From NCBI GenBank assembly GCA_943737045.1, contig CALSFV010000374.1, forward strand, positions 186,001 through 250,000: a stretch of DNA of 64,000 nt, written 5' to 3'. The translations under genes were made by a program, and so were the position numbers. The stretch comes from Parapristionchus giblindavisi (Eukaryota > Nematoda > Chromadorea > Rhabditida > Diplogasteridae). Positions 38,789 through 50,279 of this stretch are shown here, in pieces; position 1 is the first letter of the stretch; each line of letters opens with the position of its first letter. Under the pieces are notes generated by a model that saw nothing but the letters and a program-made list of their open reading frames with translations, was not told where the DNA came from and did no database searches.

Positions 38789-39049
38789 CCTATAATCATT
38801 ATTATAATCATTAATCATCACATCATTCATATAAATACAAATAGAAATATAGATATAATCATGGAATCCAACCATGTATACACACATACTTCATAAGAGA
38901 TATAGAGAAACAATCAATACTTTACTCCATCAATCAATAATTGAGGGAATTAACCAACAATGTAAATTGTAACAATGTAAACTGTAACAATGAAAAAAAT
39001 GACAAACAAAACAACAATTATTATAATAACAATAATCAATATTCATCTA
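38789..39049 (-). promoter_or_regulatory. Candidate operon intercistronic region between TBL3 and PNO1
   Basis: Only 261 bp separate the TBL3 stop from the PNO1 ATG on the same strand. A T-rich stretch (GTTGTTTTGTTTGTCATTTT) follows the TBL3 stop, and GATTATAG ends 1 nt before the PNO1 ATG. This spacing and acceptor fit SL2-type processing of a two-gene operon. A cis-spliced 5' untranslated exon is the alternative. Confidence 0.5.
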
Positions 39050-39111
39050 TTACGATGCCACACGCATTTGTTTCCATATATAATTGAGTAAAGAGATGTC
39101 CTGTCGTGCCT

Positions 39112-39162
<51 letters not shown>

Positions 39163-42100
39163 TTGTTACAAACCTTATTCAATCGTTCATAATGTCTCTT
39201 AGTATAAGGTACAAGTTCAGCAAGAACTCCACCAATTCCTGGTTGTTCTAATAGAGATTCAGGAGGAGTTTGAAGAAGTATTGATTGTAATACCATTTGA
39301 GCTGCCTGAATAGAAAATATCACGATCTATCTTGATTAGTTTATGATTTAAAAACTATTCAGAAAAAGTAATAAAAATGAAGTAGAAATCGACATACATG
39401 ACTAGTCTTGGTATTTGTATTCCATTTAGTTGTAAATTGTAATAGAACAAGTAATTGTTGCTGATCAATAGATTGAATTGCTTCATCTAATCCTTCTTCT
39501 TCTATTAGACTATTCACTACCTATATCACACATATTCATTATATATACAACTCTCAATCAATTAACATTAATCAATACCTTCAAAGCACAATGAGGTCTA
39601 TCCAATCCCAATGCATACTGTAGAGCCTCCTTGTATCGATTATCATTCATTAGATTATCAAGAGTCTACAATATATTCATATTGATTATATAGAATGAAT
39701 TGTATACATTACCTGTATTTCTTCTTCATGTTTCATTTCTTTTTCCATTTCTTCTTTCTCAATCAATTCACTAATATCTTCCCATATTACAATTCTTCCA
39801 TCACTTCCTCCAGTTACATACAATTCCTCACGACGAGATGTACATACTGACCAGATCTATCAAATCAATCAATATAATCAATCTAATCAATATGAAATAC
39901 AGTACCTTATCTTCATGTGTTTCTTGAACTAATTCACTGACTCCTCCCTTTACATCCCATACACGTAGAATTCCTCCACTGTCTCCACTCATCAATTGAC
40001 TTCCATTGTTTACAAATAGAACCTATGAATAGATATGATTATCATATCATCAACTCCATCATCTACAATAGATACCTTGAGTACAGCTGAAGTATGTCCT
40101 TCCAATGTAGCCACAATACTTCTATCTACTACAGTAAATATCCTCACTATACCATCTCCACTTGATGTTGCTACTTTCTACAATCAATACCAATATTCAA
40201 TCAATCAATAATGGATGACTAACCTCTCCAGTGGGTGAGAATCGTGCATCCCATATTCCTCTTCGATGTCCACTTAGATTACCCACAATACCCAATTGCA
40301 TACTCTCAGTATCTACTGCCCATAACTTGGCCATCTACAATCAATCAATCAATATAAAGATAGATGAATACCGTATACCTTATCCATTCCACCCGTGACT
40401 ACAACAGAATCGATTGGACTGACATCAACACAAGTTGAATCTTTAGCATGAGCTTTGATTGTAGATGAACATGAGAGATGAGTACTGAATCAATAATATA
40501 TTCAATATTATTCATTCTATTCAAATAATAAAGTAAACATACGCTTTATCGACAGAGTCAGCAGTAGTCTTTGGAAGAGAAGTTAATGACCATAACTTGA
40601 GCATTGTATCATATGCAGTTGATATAAGGAATGGATGAGTTGATGTATGAGAGAATGAGACACATGATGGAGTTGATGTATGACCTACATTATTATTATA
40701 TCTATTATCACTTCATATCAAGAATAACTTATTGCTTAATCAGTATTCCCGTTGTAGACTAGTATTACCTTGAGTTTACAATAAAAGTGAACTAACCAGA
40801 ACATACAGCAAGAGGAGATAGATTCATTGGATTGTCTTCTAATCTCCAAATAATGACTAAGTTATCCTTAGCACATGATGCAAGCAATGATGAATCCCAA
40901 TAGGGAACAGATAAAGATACAATAGATGATGTATGACCTTGAATGAATGAATGGATTCATCCAATTGATAACTAGATTAACATACCAGGAATGAATTTAC
41001 AATTGAATGTTTCTGTCTCATATAACTTCAATTCAGGAGAATTTGAAGCAACAGCGAGGAATTCATCTTTATCTCCCATCATTACTACTGCGAAGATCTA
41101 CAAAAACAATCACATATCAATACAGTAATCAATCAATCAATAGATCAATCAATCAATCGATAAATCAAGATACCTCATCGTGCATTCCAACAATTTCTCT
41201 CTTAACTTTCATTGTGTCAACATCAACGAATATAATATTCTTTGTACTTGTTACAATCATCAATTCATTACGAATTGTATTGAATGAAATACTATCTAAT
41301 CCTCTGAATTACAATAATCAATCAATAATTCATTATAATGAATGAATATTCATACTCATTAGCAATCTTAGTTGATTTGATAAGTTTACTCTCCATCATA
41401 TTCCATTCTTTTATTCTTCCTTCTTCTCCTACAGTAAATAGACGAGAATCAGGAACTATTACTGATCCTTCACATCCTTCGAATATAAGTACCTACATAA
41501 TCAATCAATAACATTATACAACATGATATAAATCGATAATATGCGTACCGTACTCTTCTTAGTTCCACTCTCTGGATCGATTACGGTAGCTGTTTGATCT
41601 CTGGATGTGGCAACAACGAATCCAGTAGATGGATCAACATTCAGAGATGTAACACGACTATAATGATAACAATAAGGAATACTATAACACTTGTAGTAGA
41701 TAATACCTTGAATGTGATTTCAATTCATTTGTCAGAGTGAATACATCATCATCTTTCTCAAATATTCTAACAATTCCATCAGAATATCCAACTATGATCA
41801 TAGAAGAAGTAACAAATATAAGAGATGATACAACAGATGGACCCGATAGTTTAGCTATTAGACGATGATTTTCCATATCCCATATCTTCAAAATCAATCA
41901 ATATATTCATTGAATAAATCGATAATGAATCATACCAATACAGTATTATCAGCTGATCCCGTAGCGAGTAGATTGGATAGAGGAGAATAAGACATTGTAA
42001 GAATAGGAGATGTATGAGATGATCTCCATGAACAAATTTCACGAGGAACACTATCACTTATATCTAATTCACGTAACTATAATTAATATTAATGTAGTTG

Positions 42101-42435
42101 ATTAAAGTATGATGTCTATAAACTAACCAATCCATTGGAGAAAGCAATGGCTAATCGTGAGTTTGTATCATCTATTGTGATTGATGTCAATTTCAATCCT
42201 TCTTCATTTCCTATTGTTACACTACAATGTACTACCGTATACTCTATACACTACAGTATGATATAAGATACCTTTGTAGTGGATCATCTACACGAATAGC
42301 TTTCACTACATCTCCTCTCATAGCATATAATATCGATCCATCATTCCTCCATACCGTATCACCTCCAGTGAATAATGTCTCCAAACATCTCTTCTTTCGT
42401 ATACAACGAATTGATCCTGATGCCACTCGGGGCAT
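39050..42435 (-). CDS. TBL3: TBL3/UTP13, WD-repeat component of the U3 small-subunit processome, 19 exons, 776 aa
   Basis: Nineteen exons (42435-42272, 42221-42128, 42076-41936, 41885-41707, 41657-41549, 41492-41356, 41303-41174, 41097-40986, 40937-40797, 40684-40543, 40484-40379, 40334-40224, 40177-40076, 40022-39906, 39856-39713, 39665-39579, 39520-39398, 39305-39174, 39109-39050) join in phase. WD repeats run through most of the protein (LLATGSADNTV, VVVTGGMDKMAKLWAVD, LSGHRRGIWDARFSPTG, LEGHTSAVLKVLF, LYVTGGSDGRIVIWED). Family-specific text includes FLAVASNSPELKLYE and the Utp13 C-terminal domain (YKEALQYALGLDRPH, FTTKWNTNTKTSHAAQMVL, PYTKRHYERL). It works in the nucleolus on 18S rRNA processing. 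Introns are 43-90 nt. Confidence 0.95.
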
Positions 42436-43420
42436 ATCTAATCAATCTACCATCATACTCTCTAACAAAATCAATATATCAAACAGATACTACGATAGAC
42501 GATTTCAACGTCAATCAATTCATATCGAAACTTGATATACCAAGTAAAATAACTATTTTATCAATATTTTAGAAGGATCATAATAAAATGTGACTAATAC
42601 AAATGAGAAGTGAGAAGATCATATATCATATATATTATTAATATATAACGAAGCCATCATTCTATTAGTATCCAAATGAGTATGAGGATAATATGATATC
42701 GATCGATAATATTGATTGATTGATGAAAGGAATCAAAGGGATTATACAAAACAACTAATGAATGAATGAATAAATGGTATAGATATAATCAATGGGTTAA
42801 GCGATAATTGAAGAGGAGTGCAACAACGGGATAATAACCAATGAATGGATAGATAGATCAATGGAATACATATATAGGAATATATTGAATAGATTCAATT
42901 ACAACGAATAACTGAGGTATTATTGATTGATCCACTCAATCAGCTACATATAATATACAATAGTTATAACTATCATCTTATTGTGTCTTATAATAAATCT
43001 CTCTGTAGAGAAGTTGAATCAACGGGGTTAAAGCACAAACTACAGAATAAGGATATATGATTGAATGAATGGATGGAGATTATTGATTAGGAGAATGAGT
43101 GAGTATATGAATGGAGATGGAAGAGGAGAAGGTTGAATGCAAGAGTAGCCCGTATATATGATAATAGAAACGAATAGAATATAAGAGATATAGATTACAT
43201 CTAATACATGCATAACTACAATCAATTGAATGAATGATACAGTGAAGAAGGATATAGAGATATATAGACTATGTAAGAATAAAGGAATAGATATATGATC
43301 AGACGATATACCTCAACTCTCATATACAACCTTCAATCTATTATATAAGATATAGAGCAAACTACATGTACTACAAACTACATACACAGAATGATAGATA
43401 GATTTAGACTAAAAATCATC
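42436..43420. other. Intergenic spacer between FHA-PHD gene and TBL3
   Basis: About 1 kb of AT-rich DNA containing short (TGAT)n and (GAAT)n patches. It should hold the promoter of the proposed TBL3-PNO1 operon. An acceptor-like ATTGATTAG ends 2 nt before the TBL3 ATG. No coding exon is supported. Confidence 0.45.
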
Positions 43421-46400
43421 TTATTTAGTCTTCTTCTTCTTCTTTATCTTTGGATTCATTTTACATGGAGGACAATACCATGTAGTATCTTCAATCTGTT
43501 TTAGTGTTATATTATGAGGTAGATCAGATTGGCATGGGACGTGATACCATGAATCACATATCTCACAACATATCTAAACATCAATTATTATATAGATATG
43601 GACTGATTATCAAAGATCAAAGACTAACCCAATTGACTTTTGTTGATTTGGGTTTAACACATTTTGATGCAGCAGCACAAAGAGTTTCCACAGAATCAAC
43701 ATATTCTGAATCGACTACTGTATCATCTTCTTCATCATCATCATCATCATTATCAATCTAAATCATATATACATGACACAACGGATGGATAGATCCAATT
43801 AGAAAGTACAATAAAATAGATAAATAGATCAACTAACATTCTTTTTGCTACTCGTACTAGCCTTCTTAGCAGGTCCCTTTGCAGTTGTCTACAATGAATG
43901 AATAAATTGATATACAGTATATCTAACATATCCATCATTTCGAAAACAGTATGGAAAAAGAAAGGCAAAAATGTAAACCCTTGAATTCATTTGATTCTCT
44001 CGTTCTTTAATTGATCCCAGATTCATATGAAATGCACATAAAACTAGTATGGTATAATTATAAATATTCATATTATTGATACCTTAGTATTCTTGGATGT
44101 ATTTGAAGTAGTAATCTTCTTCTTTTTCTTCTTAATATCATCATTATCACTATCAGTATCTTCATATGGATCACTTTCATCATCCTCATCACTATCTCGT
44201 CCTCCTTTCCTCTTTACTCCAATACTCAATCGACTACTATTACTCAATGGTTTCGATCCTGTTAATGACTTCCGACTCACTCCTACCTATAATATAGTCT
44301 ATCGTTTTCCCGACCCCTTCTCGGAAAATTTTCCGAAAAGGGGTCAGAAAAACCGGAAAATTTTCCGCAAAACCCTGGTATACACAAATGAGTTCACTAT
44401 ATTATCAGGAAGATTATTCCAAATATGAAAAGTTCGTGAATCAAATGTAGAAAAAGAAATGGTTAAAAAAAGAAGAGGATGATTCTCAACGAATGACTAC
44501 AGGAACAACTTTGAAGAGGAAAGAACAATTGCACTCATAACTTCGATGAATTTAAGACAACGGCTCAGTGAGATTCCAGGTAGTGCCGGACATCGACCTC
44601 ACCGATTTGGCTCAAATTTTTTTTGTGGATACCCCCATGAGCCCCCATCACTAAATGGGTATTCATTAGGGCTGTATCCTTGAAACACAGAAGTGGCGGG
44701 TTCTCGAAATTTGAAAACTCGATTTTCACCAAAACAAAATGGAGCGACCTAGGTCCAATGTTAGTGTCGATTAATTATAAGTATAAATAGACAACAAAAA
44801 CTAGATATATGACGGTCCGGAGATCCGATCGCAAACTGATTTTTTTACCTTCTCAAAACATTCTAAAATTAATTAAAATTTTAAAACAAAAAACGGCAGC
44901 CCAATTTCTGATTCATTTTATAGAGCAAAAAATTCCGCGTCGAATGAGGCAAAAAAATCAAAAATCGATCGACCCGTCTTTTGAGATAAATGAACCTGAA
45001 GACGACCCGAAAATATTTTTGTTTTCAAACCCCTTCATGTTTGTACTCATATTGTAGAACTCGTCGAGTAGAACAACTTTCATGTTGAATGTTTTGTCTG
45101 AAACTCTTGTACAAGAGAAATACATGAATTTAGATTTATTGAATCCAAATCTTTTCTATCACTTGTATCTTGAGAACAAACGACTTTCATAGAATACGAC
45201 CAACATGAAAAATGATGTACTCGACGAGTTCTTTAAAATGAGTATAAACATGGCAAGGTTTCCACAACTTTTTTTTCATGACCACTTTAGAGGCCATGTT
45301 TTTCAGAATAGGGGCCAATAATTTTTTTCGTTAAACAATAAATTAAGTATGGATTTTTGAGTTCTACAATATAGGCGTAATCACTTTGTGCACAAAAAAT
45401 ATTTTACTTTCGATTTACTCTAAATTGACTGGAAAACTGTGAGAATAAATTAAACTCATGTATTTCTCTTATACAATAGTTTCAGCCAAAACGTTCAACA
45501 TGAAAGTTGTTCTACTCGACGAGTTCAACAATATGAGTACAAACATGAAGGGGTTTGAAAACAAAAATATTTTCGGGTAGTCTTCAGGTTCATTTATCTC
45601 AAAACACGGGTCGATCGATTTTTGATTTTTTTACATCATTCGACGCGGAATTTTTTGCTCTATAAAATGAATCAAAGATTGGGCTGCCGTTTTTTGTTTT
45701 AAAATTTTAATTAATTTTAGAATGTTTTGAGGGGGTAAAAAAATCAGTTTGCGATCGGATCTCCGGACCGTCATATATCTAGTTTTTGTTGTCTATTTAT
45801 ACTTATAATTAATCGACACTAACATTGGTCCTAGGTCGCTCCATTTTGTTTTGGTGAAAATCGAGTTTTCAAATTTCGACAACCCGCCACTTCTGTGTTT
45901 CAAGGATCCAGCCCTAATGAATACCCATTTGGTGATGGGGGCTCATGGGGGTATCCACAAAAAAATTTTGAGCCAAATCGGTGAGGTCGATGTCCGGGGT
46001 CAGTGGCTCAACCCTCGAATCTTACTGAGCCGGTGTCTTAATCATATACGAAAAGTAAATGGATTATGGAGTGAATATGTTCGAGTGTAACTAAATGAAG
46101 GATGTGAACACATCGTCATTATCTATTGATTCAACCTTACTACCTCGTTGTGGTATTGTATTTATGTGTCCCTAATGCATTTCTCTATGTATCTCATTAT
46201 CATTCTTACCTGAAACGCACATAAAGATATTATTATAACACGAATGAGATACATATCATATGGAATAGAACAACAATTGAATGTCTTACACATGGGCGGG
46301 GTACCTGGAGCTCGATTCTACAGGGGGGGGGGGGGCATCCGAACGAAAAATGGTTAATTTTACAGGAGGCCTTCACCTTTTTATCAAAAATTTCACCTAA

Positions 46401-49242
46401 ACGACATTTTTTACAGGGGGCATTCCACAAATTTTCGAAAAGCCCTAATTTTACAGGGGGGGGCACCCCCATGTCGGCGCCCATGTATGGTCTTACAGTT
46501 AGATAAAAAATTTCCCGAACTTTGAAGCCGGAATAAAATTTTTCCCGAAGATTCCCTCAAACCCATGATACTGACAAGATAAATGATTACTACTTACACT
46601 TTTGGTTGTCTTCTCCTCCTCCTCCTCATCATCATCACTATCTTCATCACTTGATGGATCACTCAATTGTTGAAGTAATTTGTTCTTCGATACTTCTTTC
46701 TTTGTCTATAATGAATAGATATTAGACTAGAGTACCACAAGAGAGGGAGGAATGGACCTTCTTTCCCTCATCTTGTAGTCTTCTTCTCTCACTACCAGCA
46801 CCAACAGACTTTCTTCGTAAAGTAGCCATGAATGAACTCTCAGTGACATCATTTAGGAGTTGAGCAACCTGCACATCATATAATGAATCAATCTAGATAT
46901 CGATTGACTCAGTTATCCTTCATATACTCCATCTATATATCCTACTATACTACTACTACTACTACTATTACATCTCTCTACTAACCTCTCTACTCTTTCC
47001 ACTACCAACACCTCCATTTGATGTTTTTGATCCTTTTCCTCCTTTCTTCGATGGTGTAGCTTTTCTATAATGGATTCAATCAATTTGTTGAAGAGTATTA
47101 GATGCATATTAGGAAAAGGGACATTGATTAACATATAGACAATATCCATCAAAACAAATATAGTATCATACAATATAATAGTAAATTCTCAAAAAGTCCA
47201 CTTCAGTAAACCCTTGATATTTGTGATACTCAAGTGAAAGTGAACAAACTTTGTGTTATTGATATCCTTATCAACTTCTTCCTTCTCCTTCTCTTTCTCT
47301 TTCTCATCATTTCCTTTCTCTATTCTCTTAGGTGATGGAGGAACAGGAGAGTTAGTAACTGATCTACCAGATACATCATGAGGTCGAGGTGCACGAGGAG
47401 GTGAATCTGGTACTGAGAATGAATCATCCTCTGAAATCACATATCAACTAATATATCATTAATCATTACGTCAAAATCCATAATTTACGTATTTTACCAT
47501 GTATCTTTCCCAATATCTACAGTATATATGACTAGACAAAAAGATGAGAATGAATAGCTACATACCAATATCTCGTCGAGGACTTCCTATAAGACCAGAT
47601 GAGGAATCAGGAATGACTGTATTACTTGTATTATAGATACAATTGGTCTTAGGTGGAGAAGGAACAGATGAATCACATTCAACAATAGGAGATCGAATAG
47701 ATGATGGTTGAATAGATGATGATGATGGATGAATATGATGAGTTGATGAAGGATATGATGATGTTGATGATGAAGCTGCTTCTATCACCTATCATATATC
47801 AATCAATCAATATATCTAATCATAAATATAAATTATACCGTCGAACTAGGTGTTGGTATATGTTGATGCATAGGTTGAGAATGTTGAATAGTCGATGATA
47901 TATTAGGTACTTGATGACCATTTCGACCATTTGACATTACCGTATTACTCATTTGATGAGCCTTAATAAACATACAATTATACCATTATATGGAAGAAAG
48001 ACAACAAACCAAGTATTGTTGTTGTTGTTGTAGAGTAAGATTGGGTGAAGACATATTAAAATGAGGATGAGCCATTGATCTCTTAATCAATAATATCAGA
48101 TCACATACCATAATTTTATGTTAGAGAATTTGAATATTGTCAATATAATAGTACAAAGTGGATGAATGATATGAGACAGTATTATGAGCATATTATCCAA
48201 CCTGTCCGAATACATGTTGTAGATGACTGAATGGTAATTGGGCAAATGTAGAAGGATCATGTTGATGATGTAGAGCAATTGGTTGATGCATTACTCCATC
48301 TTCCTTCATACTCGACACATTAGTTACTATTCTACTATCATTCTGAAAGGAAGATTGTGTAGTTGATTAGGAATGGAGAGATATAACTGGTATAGATACC
48401 TTTCTTATAGTATTATTCCTTGGTATAATGATCATAGGTCGTCCATCTCCAGTGCATTGAACAGTCGCCACTCGTATCTTTCCTTCCCATCCTATATACT
48501 TCTGATGACCATAATTGGCTTCTTCAAAGGAAAACGAAAACTCTGCATTCACCTACAAAAGCATAATCTAAATTTTATAAATAGAGAGGGAAATAAATGA
48601 ATCAATTAAAAGTGCTTGTTAATAAAATGAATATACACCTAATTCAAAACACTTTTTTTAAACAATATATGAAAAAAGAAGAAAGAAACTTGTGGAGCAT
48701 TTGTTCCAGGTTTGATAGCCGCTCCATTCATATGACCAAATTTGATAACATCATGATTCTTTAATGACATTTCACCATTCACCTATAATATACTAATAGT
48801 AGAATATAGATAGATGAATAGAAAAGGACAACTAACTCGTTGATCATTAATATAAGTTCCATTGAGGGAATTATCCTTGATACTATAATCAACAATATTT
48901 CCATGTTGATCAACTTTTCCCGATATGACAGCATGATCACGAGATATCATATTACTAAATATTATAAAGTGAGTAGAATGATGAATGGACAATGTACCTG
49001 TATACGGCCGATGTCAGAACAACATCCACACTATTCTCGTTTCGTCCAAATTTTGTCATCAATCCAAGCCTAAAAATAACTATTTGAGGCTAACATATAA
49101 ATAATGTTATATTTGAAAGGTGAAAATCTTCACGACAAATTAATATAATCAGGTTTGCTCACAATATGAATTCTTGATCCGAATTTTGCTTTGATTTTTC
49201 CTTATAAACAATCCGTCGAAGATGAAATGAAGGGGTCGCCAT
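43421..49242 (-). CDS. FHA-domain plus PHD-finger nuclear protein, 17 exons, 696 aa
   Basis: Exons 49242-49163, 49069-48998, 48954-48837, 48782-48690, 48552-48400, 48342-48202, 48081-48010, 47961-47839, 47788-47566, 47430-47250, 47064-46986, 46868-46758, 46705-46598, 44286-44083, 43888-43838, 43757-43629 and 43573-43421 join in phase. An N-terminal FHA fold (FGRNENSVDVVL, ISRDHAVISG, DYSIKDNSLNGTYIND) would read phosphothreonine. A long Ser/Pro/Gln-rich and charged linker follows, with acidic and lysine-rich blocks. The C-terminus is a C4HC3 PHD-type finger: CAAASKC, NWICCEICDSWYHVPC, then TTWYCPPC. Together these suggest a chromatin or transcription factor. The FHA-PHD pairing recalls vertebrate TCF19, but orthology is unproven. 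The 46597-44287 intron hosts a 1.5 kb foldback and a MITE. Confidence 0.84.
44557..46037. mobile_element. 1.5 kb foldback element flanked by TTAA
   Basis: TTAA occurs on both sides (44553-44556, 46038-46041). Left and right ends, GACAACGGCTCAGT and ACTGAGCCGGTGTC, are inverted. The arms (about 44557-45130 and 45455-46037) are near-identical inverted copies: TGGATACCCCCATGAGCCCC on the left matches its inverse near 45935 on the right. The spacer is about 330 bp. No transposase frame is present. TTAA flanks are typical of piggyBac-type integration. It sits inside an intron of the FHA-PHD gene. Confidence 0.83.
46287..46500. mobile_element. MITE family A, copy 2
   Basis: Ends ACACATGGGCGGGGTACC and GGCGCCCATGTATGG are inverted. 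Internal text (runs of 12 or more G next to CATCCGAACG, TTTTACAGGGGG, AATTTTCGAAAAGCCCTAA) matches the copies at 16669 and 63430. It sits in the same FHA-PHD intron as the foldback, 250 bp away. Confidence 0.75.
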
Positions 49243-50279
49243 CTCTGTTTAATTTGTTTTATTAACCAATTAGATCATTCCTTAAAAGAAATAAAACTTT
49301 GGTGGATAAACAAAAATACATAGGAACTACGAAAATTAATCATGATGATGATAGAGAGAGAATACAACTAAAGATATAAGGATAGAAAAAGGAAGAAAAG
49401 AGATCGATATGTGCATGTTGACTCTTTCTCACTAGCTTCTATCATTGAAGCTCCTTTTTTCCTCTTCTTCCTTTTCTACAACATCTTCTATTCCTGTCAC
49501 TCAATTATTCATATGAACGTTCTTCATTGTCTTCTCTCTAACACAATACACTTTTCGTCATTAACTCTTATCAATCAATCACAATCAATTTACGTGCTAA
49601 CTTCGACAATTATATCAGATGAGAGTGCAATAATTAGTGTGTTAGAGCACAAAGTAAAGGCAATCAATACACAATCATGTTGAGACACTGTGGTTTGAGA
49701 AAGAGAGAATAAAAGAGTGAGAGAGCATGTACGCAAATCCATCTTCTTTCATCCGGTTTTTATCTCAAGAGCGTCAAAAGAATATGCAACTACTCGCTAG
49801 TCTATTCATATAGGTTGCGCATTCTATATACTATGCTATCAAATAAAACATATGCGGAACGTGGAAAACATGAAAAATAAGTTTTTTTCTTCAGAAAAAG
49901 GCACATGCTCATGGGAAACTGTAACGACGTTTACTAAATGCACACCCAGAATATCACAAACTGATTTTAATTTAATTATTTTTTGCAAGCTTTGTTTTTT
50001 TATCAAACTTCTTAGATAAAGCTATAACTGCTGGCAATGTAAACCTTTGCTAGGACAAGATTCTTTACTGTAGACAATATTATTTATCAGTTATGATTTT
50101 CATACAGAGTATTAGTCAGTTTAGCATGTAATGAAATAAAATGATTTTACATGATAGTTATGGACAAAAATTAGTTCGAAAAAACCCGTAATTAATTTGA
50201 GAATGCATAGTCATTTACAATAGGAAGATACAATGAATGTATGAAGATGATTACATATAATAATCTATTATTTATCCAA
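49243..50279. other. Intergenic spacer between the NuMA-like and FHA-PHD genes
   Basis: AT-rich, with a plus-strand frame at 49411-49683 of no recognisable kind. An acceptor-like TTAAACAG ends 2 nt before the FHA-PHD ATG. I see no RNA gene. Confidence 0.45.

Noticed and set aside
39114..39161. (AATC)n array as a CRISPR-like or telomeric repeat
   Set aside because: It is a simple 4-bp microsatellite within a short TBL3 intron, with no spacers and no telomere unit.
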